DNA of 64,000 bases from JAHJCW01 sp965369995. GTDB taxonomy: Bacteria; Fidelibacterota; Marinisomatia; Marinisomatales; JAHJCW01. The position numbers and the translations under genes were made by a program. This document shows positions 18,123 through 26,874 of this stretch, piece by piece; position 1 is the first letter of the stretch, and every line of letters begins with the position of its first letter. Location of the stretch: NCBI GenBank assembly GCA_965369995.1, contig CBDURO010000001.1:62001-126000 (forward strand). Direction: 5' to 3'. The notes under the pieces were generated by a model that was not told the DNA's origin, searched no databases, and saw only the letters and a list, made by a program, of their open reading frames with translations.

Positions 18123-18155
18123 AAAAAAAAAGGCAGACATATTGATGCCTGCCTT
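18123..18155 (-). terminator. Terminator after the EF-hand Cys-Gly protein gene
   Basis: On the minus strand an 11-bp stem AAGGCAGGCAT/ATGTCTGCCTT (one G-T wobble) with a 4-base loop is followed by a run of nine T. It separates the EF-hand gene from the promoter of the EGKCG gene. Confidence 0.88.
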
Positions 18156-18187
18156 ACAGTAAAACTTAACTAATACTTATATAGTGT

Positions 18188-18802
18188 TTAACCACACTTT
18201 CCTGCGCCACATTTGACATCTTTAACGTCTGCTTTAGCTTCTGCACCACCACATTTACTTTCGACACTTTTGCCTTCGCCACATTTGGCACTTGCAGATT
18301 TGTGCATTAATTTAGATTCATTAGCATCTATGAATCCGTCATTATTTTCATCCATTTTTGAGAACATTTTATTATGACCTTCTTGAAATTCAGCTTTTGA
18401 CAGATAGTCATTTTCATCTCTATTAAATGAATCAAACATAACACATTCATCACTTGTGATTTTACCATCATTGTTTGCATCTTTATTTGGAAATTCTTTT
18501 GTACCGTACTCAGTAAATTCAGTTTTTGATACTTTCCCATCTCCATTAGCATCTATGTCCATAAAATTCCAGTCTTTTGTACCTGCATCATCACCGCCAC
18601 ATTTGGTTTCTATTGTGGTTTCTTTAGCATCACTACCACCGCATTTGCCTGAACCACAATTGCTATCTATTACAGCATTATCCGCAAAAAGAGCTGAGTT
18701 AACATTATCAGATGAATTATTATAACCTGTTACTGTTGACATACCAATTGCAAGACCAACTATGGCTATTACAATTAATAATATTTTTGTTAAATGTTTC
18801 AT
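18188..18802 (-). CDS. Secreted EF-hand protein flanked by Cys-Gly (GKCG) motifs
   Basis: A 204-aa protein; start ATG 18802 has AGGAGA 6 bases upstream, whereas the ATG two codons earlier abuts the ribosome site. The N-terminal export signal is paralogous to that of the EGKCG lipoprotein, but the lipobox Cys is Tyr (TVTGY), so it is probably not lipidated. Then come NCGSGKCGG and TKCGGDD, four canonical 12-residue EF-hand loops (DANGDGKVSKTE, DANNDGKITSDE, NRDENDYLSKAE, DENNDGFIDANE), and a C-terminal block with AKCGEGK, SKCGG and KCGAGKCG. Seven of eight Cys are followed by Gly. This predicts calcium binding by the EF hands and metal binding or RiPP-type modification at the Cys motifs. The function is not established. 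Confidence 0.82.
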   Translation of the reverse strand: MKHLTKILLIVIAIVGLAIGMSTVTGYNNSSDNVNSALFADNAVIDSNCGSGKCGGSDAKETTIETKCGGDDAGTKDWNFMDIDANGDGKVSKTEFTEYGTKEFPNKDANNDGKITSDECVMFDSFNRDENDYLSKAEFQEGHNKMFSKMDENNDGFIDANESKLMHKSASAKCGEGKSVESKCGGAEAKADVKDVKCGAGKCG

Positions 18803-18837
18803 TATCATTCTCCTGTTAATTAATGATTATATTGGAA

Positions 18838-18882
18838 TGATATTAGTATTGAAAGGGGTGACTTACTGTCGTATGGATGACA
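18838..18882 (-). promoter_or_regulatory. Promoter of the EF-hand gene with the same 16-bp palindrome
   Basis: On the minus strand TGTCATCCATACGACA (18867-18882) precedes TAATAT (18840-18845) by 21 bases and ends 64 bases before the start codon. Spacing is identical to the EGKCG gene promoter. Between palindrome and -10 the two copies have diverged, while the palindrome itself differs at only two positions. Confidence 0.62.
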
Positions 18883-18899
18883 CTACGCGCATTTTGATA

Positions 18900-20000
18900 T
18901 TATTTTCTAACTGAGAACAATAAAATTATTCCCCCGATAGCAAAAATTACATTACCGATCCACGCAGAAATTAAAGGGTCAAGAACTTCTTTGTATCCTA
19001 ATGACTGTCCAAATTTTATAAATGTATAATACGCAAAAATGACAAAAACACTCATTCCGGCGGCAAATGCCAAACCGCCTTTTTGTTTAGAAACCGCTAA
19101 TGGTAATCCGAACAATATTACAATCAAACTTGTTAGAGCAAAAGATACTTTATTATAACGAGTAACTTCCCATCTTACGGTTTTTACACCATTTTCTTTT
19201 AACAGGGCTATCCTTTCAGTTAATTCATTGAAATTCATTTCGTCCGGCGGCTTGAATTGCTGAGTTATATCGTCAGGTGTAAAGTTTGCATTTATTAGAG
19301 TATCTTTGACAGCAATAATTACTTCTATTTCTTCACCATTGTCATCGAAGTTGCGAATAGAATAATTATTCATATTCCAAAGTAATAGTGAATCATTCCA
19401 AAACAATTTTCGTGCATCAATCCTTTTTGTAAGGATTCCATTTTCTAAAGAAATTATTGTTGCATTATCGGCTTCCATTCCACTGATGGAATATTTAGCA
19501 AGTGAAATATGTGTGGTTTCATGTTTCTGCAATAACACATCGTGTAAAATTTTACTTGTACGAAATATATTTCTACGTGCTTTTCGACGCATATGCTTTT
19601 GTTCGATTTCAGTTACTTTTTCATTTCCGGTTGTAACAAGACTATTATCGAGTTCATAGGATATTATACTGAGGACGATTCCTGCAATTAATAATGGAAC
19701 AGCAATTCGGTATAAACTTATCCCGGAAGATTTCATTGCTGTCCATTCGTTGCGTTTTGCTATTAATCCGATGCTAAAAACTGTTGCTATCAGTGTCGCC
19801 ATCGGTAAACCGATGCTAAAAAACCATGGCAGTGTATAAAAATAAAATAGAAATATGATTTTTAATTGTACCGAATTATCTATGAACTTGTCTATATTTT
19901 CAATCAAATCAACAATGACAAAGACAGAGACAAACCCCAATAGTGCCATTGTGAGAATTGTTGTGAACTGTCGCAGTAAATATTTATCAAGTTTCTTCAT
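18900..20000 (-). CDS. LptF/LptG-family permease (YjgP/YjgQ)
   Basis: Inner-membrane subunit of the LptB2FG transporter that extracts lipopolysaccharide for export. The 366-aa protein begins KLDKYLLRQFTTILTM, has three membrane helices in the first 130 residues, a periplasmic beta-jellyroll-like region (about 130-270) and three more helices to the end. LptG and LptF are not separable by eye; the single gene and its length slightly favour LptG. It is monocistronic, transcribed away from nhaC. It is good evidence for an outer membrane in this organism. Confidence 0.87.
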   Translation of the reverse strand: MKKLDKYLLRQFTTILTMALLGFVSVFVIVDLIENIDKFIDNSVQLKIIFLFYFYTLPWFFSIGLPMATLIATVFSIGLIAKRNEWTAMKSSGISLYRIAVPLLIAGIVLSIISYELDNSLVTTGNEKVTEIEQKHMRRKARRNIFRTSKILHDVLLQKHETTHISLAKYSISGMEADNATIISLENGILTKRIDARKLFWNDSLLLWNMNNYSIRNFDDNGEEIEVIIAVKDTLINANFTPDDITQQFKPPDEMNFNELTERIALLKENGVKTVRWEVTRYNKVSFALTSLIVILFGLPLAVSKQKGGLAFAAGMSVFVIFAYYTFIKFGQSLGYKEVLDPLISAWIGNVIFAIGGIILLFSVRK

Positions 20001-20124
20001 TAGTAAGTATTAGTTATAAATATATTTCTAAATATAAGATTGCAAATTTAAGTTATAAACATGATATTTTTATGCGATAATAAATTGCACTAATATCGTT
20101 AACTCCTCTAACTTCGATGATTAT

Positions 20125-21783
20125 ATGTCGAGCCGAATAAAAATTTCCGTTGTAATACTATTTTCTTTGGGATTCCTACTTGCCGAACAAAACGGTGCTG
20201 AAAGCAACCCGACTTGGTTATCGATTTTACCGCCTTTAGTTGCGATTGTTTTAGCTTTAGTTACACGGGAAACCTTAGTATCATTATTTGCCGGTATTTG
20301 GATTGGTGTAACAATTTTGAAATCCAATTTAATTGATGGTTTTCTTACTACACTTGATACGTATTTAGTCGGCTCATTAGCCGATACAAGTCATGCATCT
20401 ATAATATTGTTCACATTAGGATTTGGTGGTATGATTGGCGTCATCTCTGCCAATGGTGGTATGCGTGGTATTGTAGATATTGCGGTTCGCCATGCCAAAA
20501 CACGTCGACAAGGACAGCTTACAACTGTTATAATGGGTATCATTGTTTTCTTTGACGATTATGCCAATACACTATTAGTTGGTAATATGATGCGTCCCCT
20601 AACTGATAAACTGCGTATTTCACGCGAAAAATTATCATATTTAGTAGACTCTACTGCAGCACCTGTCGCTAGTTTAGCGATTATAAGTACCTGGTCGATT
20701 TTTCAAATGAGCTTATTAAATGGACCTTATGAACAATTCGGTGTAACTGAAAATCCATATATAACATTTATTAGAAGTATTCCTTATTCATTTTATTGTT
20801 TGTTGACTCTTGCATTTATCTTGATAAATACAATAACTCGCCGAGAATATGGTCCAATGTATAAAGCCGAGCGGCGTACTGTTTTAACCGGCGCTGTTAT
20901 GCAGCCGGGAGCTAATCCAATGGCAGACACTTCACAAATCGACGCTGAAGATCGTTACAGCAAATCATCACATTGGACAAATTCTATTATTCCTATAATT
21001 GCTGTTGTTTTAATAGCGATGTTGGGATTAGTGGTCACGGGAATGCGGGCCTTAGAAGAGGGAATGGACCCATCAATCCGGAATATAATCGGTGGAGCTG
21101 ATTCATATGCTGCATTGATGTGGGGCTCGTATTCTGCTGGTATAATTGCAATAATATTAACGGTTAGTAAAAGATTATTATCGCTTCAAAAAGCGTTGAA
21201 TGCTTGGATGAATGGCGCACGTTCGATGCTTTTGGGGTGCGCAGTTTTAATTTTGGCTTGGACACTTGGAAAAGTCTCGGAAGACTTAGGAACAGCACAA
21301 TTCTTAGTTGAAATTTCGTCGAATTTCCTAACACCACATATTTTACCTGCTGTTGTTTTTCTTACCGCCGCTGCGATAAGTTTTTCTACCGGTACTTCGT
21401 GGGCAACGATGTCTATCCTAGTTCCTATCGTAATGCCGATGGCAATACAGTTGTTACAGGGCACTCCTGATGAAGTGGTCGCCTCACCAATATTTGTAAG
21501 CACGTTTGCTGCAATACTTTCCGGTGCGGTTTTAGGTGACCACTGTTCTCCAATCTCCGATACAACAATTTTATCATCGATTGCTTCAGGATCAGATCAT
21601 ATTGACCATGTACGTACTCAATTACCTTATGCCTTAACAGTAGGGGCAGTTGCATTGCTTGTAGGTTATCTTTTTGTAGGATTTGGTGGAAAATTGTCGA
21701 TATCAATTATTTTAGGAATTGTACTTTTATTAATAATATTAATATTATTCGGTAAACCGATTCGTCGCAATATGGAAAACTAA
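20125..21783 (+). CDS. NhaC-family Na+/H+ antiporter
   Basis: Polytopic inner-membrane transporter of 552 aa with about 12 predicted helices. The first segment (SVVILFSLGFLLAEQ) looks like a cleavable signal or an extra helix. Family-like stretches include FFDDYANTLLVGNMMRPLTD and the later AILSGAVLGDHCSPISDTT, typical of the NhaC group. It probably expels Na+ or exchanges a related organic substrate for protons. murQ begins 3 bases after the stop. The 124-base divergent gap to the LptF/G gene must hold both promoters. Confidence 0.87.
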   Translation: MSSRIKISVVILFSLGFLLAEQNGAESNPTWLSILPPLVAIVLALVTRETLVSLFAGIWIGVTILKSNLIDGFLTTLDTYLVGSLADTSHASIILFTLGFGGMIGVISANGGMRGIVDIAVRHAKTRRQGQLTTVIMGIIVFFDDYANTLLVGNMMRPLTDKLRISREKLSYLVDSTAAPVASLAIISTWSIFQMSLLNGPYEQFGVTENPYITFIRSIPYSFYCLLTLAFILINTITRREYGPMYKAERRTVLTGAVMQPGANPMADTSQIDAEDRYSKSSHWTNSIIPIIAVVLIAMLGLVVTGMRALEEGMDPSIRNIIGGADSYAALMWGSYSAGIIAIILTVSKRLLSLQKALNAWMNGARSMLLGCAVLILAWTLGKVSEDLGTAQFLVEISSNFLTPHILPAVVFLTAAAISFSTGTSWATMSILVPIVMPMAIQLLQGTPDEVVASPIFVSTFAAILSGAVLGDHCSPISDTTILSSIASGSDHIDHVRTQLPYALTVGAVALLVGYLFVGFGGKLSISIILGIVLLLIILILFGKPIRRNMEN

Positions 21784-21785
21784 TT

Positions 21786-22694
21786 GTGAATACTATACAT
21801 AGTGAACTGATAACAGAAAAACAAAATCCACATTCAATGGATATTGATAAATTATCAACTTTAGAGATACTTGAGCTTATTAATAAAGAAGACAGTTTAA
21901 TTTCATCTGCTGTGCAAAAGGCAATACCTGAAATAGAAAAAGTTGTTGAGTTTGCAGTTACTGCCCTTAAAAATGGAAATCGAATCATATATATTGGAGC
22001 GGGAACAAGTGGTAGATTAGGTATTCTGGATGCATCGGAAATACCGCCAACTTTTTCAGCACCGCACGAATGGTTTACAGGAGTAATTGCCGGAGGTGCT
22101 AAAGCAGTATTCAGGTCGATTGAATCAGCAGAAGATATACCTAAAGATGCTGAACGCGATTTAAATGTGGTTGATATTAAAAGGGGAGATGTTCTAATTG
22201 GTATTGCTAGTAGCAGCACTACTCCCTATGTTATTGCTGGATTGAAATATGGTAAAAATATTGGTTGCCGCACTGTTTTTTTAATATGTAATCCTGCTTC
22301 TGTTGAATTGGAAAGTTTTGATGTAACTATTTCTGTGGATTTAGGTCCGGAGATAATAACAGGTTCAACTCGTATGAAAGCAGGAACTGCTACAAAATTA
22401 ATATTAAATATGATATCAACCACAACCATGGTTAAGATGGGAAAAGTATATGGAAATCTCATGGTTGATCTTCGAGTTGTGAACGAAAAACTGCGTGACC
22501 GTGGAACAAGAATTATAGAAAAATTAACTGATCTCAATTACAAAGAAGCCGGTAAAGTTTTGAAAGATTCAGAGGGATCGGTGAAAACTGCTTTGATTAT
22601 GGTAAATAAGTCTTGTACCAAAAAAGAGGCAAAAGAACTAATCAATAAATATGATGAGAATTTGAGACAAATTATAGGTGATATTTCAATTTAA
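21786..22694 (+). CDS. murQ: N-acetylmuramic acid 6-phosphate etherase
   Basis: Cleaves the lactyl ether of MurNAc-6-phosphate to give GlcNAc-6-phosphate, for recycling cell-wall sugars. The 302-aa protein starts on GTG and carries a SIS domain with the characteristic IGAGTSGRLGILDASEIPPTF and a later GSTRMKAGTATK. The C-terminal helical domain (about 255-300) is present. No anhMurNAc kinase is nearby. It is probably cotranscribed with the antiporter. Confidence 0.94.
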   Translation: MNTIHSELITEKQNPHSMDIDKLSTLEILELINKEDSLISSAVQKAIPEIEKVVEFAVTALKNGNRIIYIGAGTSGRLGILDASEIPPTFSAPHEWFTGVIAGGAKAVFRSIESAEDIPKDAERDLNVVDIKRGDVLIGIASSSTTPYVIAGLKYGKNIGCRTVFLICNPASVELESFDVTISVDLGPEIITGSTRMKAGTATKLILNMISTTTMVKMGKVYGNLMVDLRVVNEKLRDRGTRIIEKLTDLNYKEAGKVLKDSEGSVKTALIMVNKSCTKKEAKELINKYDENLRQIIGDISI

Positions 22695-22769
22695 ATAACA
22701 AAATCAATAATTCGTTAAATCGACGAATTACCTTAATTTTAACAGTACAAATAATTGGATAAAGAGACG

Positions 22770-24140
22770 ATGAACATAAATAAATATATATTTAGAGAAT
22801 ATGATATACGTGGTGAGGTAAAAACAGATTTTCCTCCTAACGTAGTGGAAATGTTAGGACGAGGATATGGTACATACGTGTCAAGACAAGGTGCTAAAAA
22901 GGTGGCTTTAAGTGGTGATATAAGATTGACCACTCCCGCACTAAAACAAAGTTTTAAGAAAGGAGTATTATCAACAGGTCTCGATGTAGTAGATATTGGA
23001 ATTATACCTTCACCGGTTAATTATTACAGTATGTTTAAGTTAGATATTGACGGAGCAGTTCAGATAACTGGAAGTCATAATCCACCGGAATTTAACGGAT
23101 TCAAATTATCATTATATAAAAAGGCTGTTTACGGTGAAGCAATTCAGGAAATTCGAAAGATAATTGAGGATCAGGATTTTATCGAAGGAAAAGGAAACTC
23201 TTCTGAATATGATATTTTGCCGGATTATAAAGCTATGATACTGGAGAAAATAAATATAGAGAAACCGGTGAAAGTTGTTATGGATTGCGGAAATGCAGCA
23301 GCCTGCGTAAACGGTCCGGAGATTTTCAAAGCACTTGATATTGAATTAAAAGAATTATACTGTGATGTTGATGGAACTTTTCCCAATCATCATCCTGATC
23401 CAACTGTAAAGGAAAACTTAACTGATCTGATTGCATTAATGAAAACCGGTAAATATGATGCAGGAATCGCTTTTGACGGCGATGCCGATCGTATCGGAGT
23501 GGTTGATGAAACCGGTGAAATAATTTGGGCAGATCAATTAATGGCGTTGTTTTTACCGGAAATTGTAGAAGAAGGTGATGAAATTCTGTTTGATGTAAAA
23601 TGTTCGCAAGCTTTAGAGGAAATGATAGTAAAATATGGCGGTACACCGGTGATGTGGAAAACAGGGCATTCATTAATAAAACAAAGGATGGCTGAACTAA
23701 AATGTAAATTTGGTGGAGAAATGAGTGGACATATTTTCTTTGCGGATGATTTTTTCGGATTCGATGATGCTTTATATGTAGCGGTGCGCTTAATACAATT
23801 ATTATCAAGGACTGATAAAACATTATCAGAATTGAAGGCGGTATTGCCAAAATATTATTCAACGCCGGAAATGCGCATGGCTTGTGAATCGGATGAAGAG
23901 AAATTTCGTATCGCCAAAGAGGCGGAAGAATTTTTCAAAGCTAATTACGATTGCTCGACGATCGATGGTGTGCGGATACGATTCAGAGATGGTTGGGGAT
24001 TAGTTCGTTCATCGAATACACAACCCGTAATTGTCTGCAGATTTGAAGCTAATACGCAGGAACGTATGGAAGAAATTAAGGATATAGTATTATCTAAATT
24101 ATTGACAATTGGAAAACTGGAGATCGAAGTTGGTCACTGA
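22770..24140 (+). CDS. Phosphomannomutase/phosphoglucomutase
   Basis: Alpha-D-phosphohexomutase that interconverts hexose 1- and 6-phosphates. I start it at ATG 22770 (456 aa), which gives the usual NINKYIFREYDIRGE opening; a TTG at 22755 would add five residues. Active-site loops are TGSHNPPEFNG with phosphoserine Ser102, the Mg site DGDADR (236-241), the sugar loop GEMSGH and the phosphate loop RSSNTQP. The polyprenyl synthase start overlaps its end. With the isomerase two genes downstream it supplies mannose or glucose phosphates for surface glycans. Confidence 0.92.
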   Translation: MNINKYIFREYDIRGEVKTDFPPNVVEMLGRGYGTYVSRQGAKKVALSGDIRLTTPALKQSFKKGVLSTGLDVVDIGIIPSPVNYYSMFKLDIDGAVQITGSHNPPEFNGFKLSLYKKAVYGEAIQEIRKIIEDQDFIEGKGNSSEYDILPDYKAMILEKINIEKPVKVVMDCGNAAACVNGPEIFKALDIELKELYCDVDGTFPNHHPDPTVKENLTDLIALMKTGKYDAGIAFDGDADRIGVVDETGEIIWADQLMALFLPEIVEEGDEILFDVKCSQALEEMIVKYGGTPVMWKTGHSLIKQRMAELKCKFGGEMSGHIFFADDFFGFDDALYVAVRLIQLLSRTDKTLSELKAVLPKYYSTPEMRMACESDEEKFRIAKEAEEFFKANYDCSTIDGVRIRFRDGWGLVRSSNTQPVIVCRFEANTQERMEEIKDIVLSKLLTIGKLEIEVGH

Positions 24141-25104
24141 TTCTTTTTTAGATCATATCGAACAACTCCGTTTTGAAATTAATGAAAGACTTCAAAGTTT
24201 TCCATTAGATTCTGAACCAAAGTATATTTACGATCCAATCAAGTACATAATGGATGGTAGAGGAAAACGCCTTCGTCCAATTATTGTAAATCTTGTTGGA
24301 ACGGTTTATGGAGCAAGTAAAGAAGACCTATTGAATGCCGGATTAGCAGTTGAGTTATTGCACAATTTTACTTTAGTACATGACGATATAATGGATCAAG
24401 ATAGTCTGCGGCATGGGAAGGCGACCGTTCATAAAAAGTGGGATGAATCCACGGCTATACTTGCTGGAGATGGAATTTATGCGATTGCTCAAATATTGAT
24501 TACAAAAGTAAAAACGAATCCGCTAAATGCTATTCACGCTTTTAATAAAGCGACATTATATGTCTGTGAAGGCCAGGCCTATGATAAAGAGTTTGAGAAC
24601 AATTATGGAATAGTATTAGATCAATATTTAACTATGATAAAAAAGAAAACAGGGTGGTTAATAGGATTCTGTGCTGAATTGGGAGGTATCTTGGGAAATC
24701 AACCTGATTCTGTAATTAATGAATTGCAATCTTATGGATTGAATTTAGGAATAGCATTTCAAATTCAAGATGATATATTAGAAATATTTAGTGATTCTAA
24801 GTCAATGGGTAAAAGTTTGGGAAGCGATTTAATTGCCGGGAAACAAACTATTTTAACAGTTTTAGCACGTCAAAATGATGCAGTTAGTTGGAAACAAAAA
24901 TGGGAAGAGATAATGAATAATGATCTCCTATTGGCTATCAAAAAATTCCGCATATACTTTGAAAAAAATAGTATCTTAGAATCAGCTAAAAATATGACAA
25001 AAAAATATACGGAGGCTGCTCAAAATAATCTGCAAATAATACCAAAAGAGAAAAGAGCGCAATTAGAACAATTAACTGAATTTGTTTGGAAAAGGGAAAA
25101 ATAA
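24130..25104 (+). CDS. Polyprenyl diphosphate synthase
   Basis: Trans-prenyltransferase that extends allylic diphosphates with isopentenyl diphosphate. I choose TTG 24130 (324 aa), with GGAG 7 bases upstream and overlap with the previous stop; an upstream TTG at 24109 would lie deeper in that gene. The first aspartate-rich motif is DDIMD (85-89) followed by RHGKATVH, and the second is FQIQDDILEIFSD. Product length (farnesyl, geranylgeranyl or longer) is not decided by these motifs. The product could serve quinone or undecaprenyl-type lipid synthesis. Confidence 0.9.
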   Translation: MVTDSFLDHIEQLRFEINERLQSFPLDSEPKYIYDPIKYIMDGRGKRLRPIIVNLVGTVYGASKEDLLNAGLAVELLHNFTLVHDDIMDQDSLRHGKATVHKKWDESTAILAGDGIYAIAQILITKVKTNPLNAIHAFNKATLYVCEGQAYDKEFENNYGIVLDQYLTMIKKKTGWLIGFCAELGGILGNQPDSVINELQSYGLNLGIAFQIQDDILEIFSDSKSMGKSLGSDLIAGKQTILTVLARQNDAVSWKQKWEEIMNNDLLLAIKKFRIYFEKNSILESAKNMTKKYTEAAQNNLQIIPKEKRAQLEQLTEFVWKREK

Positions 25105-25105
25105 T

Positions 25106-26146
25106 ATGGATAAATCACAAATTGATCCACAAGATATGTTTGGAGCTATATATCGTTTTGCAGATCAAATTCAAGAAGCAATTGGAATCGGCGAACAAAT
25201 CTATTTGCAAAATGATTATTCGGTCTGCGAAAATATAGTTGTCGCAGGAATGGGTGGTTCTGCCATTGGTGGTGATGTTGTTAAAACCATTGTCCATCGA
25301 GAATTAAAAAAACCTTTTTATGTAAATCGAAATTATACATTACCAAATTGGGTGAATGAAAAAACGCTTGTAATTTGTTCTTCCTATTCCGGTAATACCG
25401 AAGAATCATTGAGTGCCTATGAAGATGCATTGAAAAAAGGAGCAATGATTTGCGGTATCTCTACCGGTGGTCAATTATCAGAAAAAATTCAATCTCAAGG
25501 ATTTGACTTGATCACGATTCCAGGAGGACTCCAACCTCGAGCAGCGTTGGCTTACTCTTTTGTTCCTATGCTGTATTTACTTAGGAAGATTGGACTTATA
25601 TCTAATTCGCTGATTGATAATCTTTCAAGTTCAATTACTTCTTTAGAAAATAAACGTGATGCCTATTCGGTTGGAGATGCATCAAATCCGATTTATAAAA
25701 TGGCAAAAGATATTTACGGAATGATACCTATAATTTATGGAATTACCGACACTACCAGTGTAGTCGCTTTGCGATGGAAAGGACAATTATGCGAGAATTC
25801 AAAAATGCTTGCTTATCACAATGAAATTCCGGAAATGAACCATAATGAAATTTTGGGTTGGGGCAATAATCCTGATTTATTGTCTGAACTTTCAGTGATC
25901 TGGTTAAGAGATAAAAATGACAATGAGCGAGTTCGAGCAAGGCAGGATATAACTAAAACACTTTTAAACGATATTAATATAATGCAGCATGAAGTAAGCG
26001 CTGAAGGTGAAAATAACATAGAGCGATTACTTGATTTAATAAATTATGGTGATTGGCTTAGCTATTGGTGTGCGATTTTGCACAATACTGATCCATCTCC
26101 GGTTGAAAAAATAAATAAATTAAAAAAAGCTTTAGAAGAAATATAG
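25106..26146 (+). CDS. Bifunctional phosphoglucose/phosphomannose isomerase
   Basis: Interconverts glucose-6-phosphate or mannose-6-phosphate with fructose-6-phosphate. ATG 25106 follows the polyprenyl synthase stop by one base and has an AAAGGGA ribosome site; this gives 346 aa. The SIS domain shows VVAGMGGSAIGGDVV and CSSYSGNTEES, and the C-terminal part has YHNEIPEMNHNEILGW, typical of the bifunctional family. Its terminator lies inside the convergent rnc gene. Confidence 0.9.
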   Translation: MDKSQIDPQDMFGAIYRFADQIQEAIGIGEQIYLQNDYSVCENIVVAGMGGSAIGGDVVKTIVHRELKKPFYVNRNYTLPNWVNEKTLVICSSYSGNTEESLSAYEDALKKGAMICGISTGGQLSEKIQSQGFDLITIPGGLQPRAALAYSFVPMLYLLRKIGLISNSLIDNLSSSITSLENKRDAYSVGDASNPIYKMAKDIYGMIPIIYGITDTTSVVALRWKGQLCENSKMLAYHNEIPEMNHNEILGWGNNPDLLSELSVIWLRDKNDNERVRARQDITKTLLNDINIMQHEVSAEGENNIERLLDLINYGDWLSYWCAILHNTDPSPVEKINKLKKALEEI

Positions 26147-26155
26147 ATTGATTTC

Positions 26156-26866
26156 TTAAACATCAATGCCATTCATAATTGTTAAAGCGTTTGAAGCCGC
26201 AGTTTGTTCTGCGGCTTTTTTATTTGATTCTATTGCTGTTGGAAAAATCCTATCACCAATTTGAACATGAATTTCATATACTTTATCATGATCGGGACCG
26301 GATACATTGGTTGTATGAAACACAGGACTATCAAAAGAATTTGAATGACAATATTCAATCAATCTGCCTTTATAATTTGTTGCTTTCCATGCTTCATCGC
26401 GATGAGACCAAATCAGTCTACAGACTAAATTACTGCATGGTCTCAAACCGCCATCTAAGTAAACAGCGCCAATAAGTGCTTCAACCAAATTCGCATTTTG
26501 TTTTGTTGCGACTTTATTTTGTGTAATATCAATTCCTTGATCAATTCGGAGATAATTTAATAAGTTATTTGATTCACCGATTAAAGCCAAGAAACTTCTC
26601 TGTACTATAGCAGCTCTTTTTTTTGTTAATAATCCTTCATCTCCTGCGGGAAATTCAGCCATAAGCAGTTTGCTCACAATAATGTCTAATACAGCATCTC
26701 CAAGGAATTCTAATCTCTCATAATTTTTTTTCGGTGCAGGGTTTAGTGATCTATGGGTAAAAGCTTGATGGAGGATATTGATATTATTGAACCGATATTG
26801 AATTACTTTTTCGAGTATCGAAAAATCATCTTTGATACGAAAAAGTTTTTGGAAAAACTTAATAAT
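26156..26866 (-). CDS. rnc: Ribonuclease III, apparent AUU start
   Basis: Double-strand-specific RNase for rRNA and mRNA processing. The frame has no ATG, GTG or TTG before GTG 26677, and that codon lies beyond the signature ERLEFLGDAVLD, so it cannot be the true start. In-frame sequence continues upstream (QAFTHRSLN, then FFQKLFRIKDD) to three ATT codons at 26861-26869, preceded by AGGA and an in-frame stop. ATT 26866 gives about 236 aa, a normal length. The catalytic Glu/Asp of the signature are present; the second acidic site reads NLVEALIG, with Asn for the enterobacterial Asp, as in Bacteroidota relatives. A C-terminal dsRNA-binding domain covers the last 70 residues. It overlaps the fabF end closely, in the common fabF-rnc order. 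Confidence 0.8.
   Translation of the reverse strand: MIKFFQKLFRIKDDFSILEKVIQYRFNNINILHQAFTHRSLNPAPKKNYERLEFLGDAVLDIIVSKLLMAEFPAGDEGLLTKKRAAIVQRSFLALIGESNNLLNYLRIDQGIDITQNKVATKQNANLVEALIGAVYLDGGLRPCSNLVCRLIWSHRDEAWKATNYKGRLIEYCHSNSFDSPVFHTTNVSGPDHDKVYEIHVQIGDRIFPTAIESNKKAAEQTAASNALTIMNGIDV
26195..26222 (+). terminator. Terminator for the isomerase operon, embedded in rnc
   Basis: A perfect 8-bp stem AGCCGCAG/CTGCGGCT with a 6-base loop followed by six T on the plus strand. It lies 48 bases after the isomerase stop but inside the C-terminal codons of convergent rnc, where it encodes part of a KKAAEQTAAS stretch. Confidence 0.85.
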
Positions 26867-26874
26867 AATTTATC

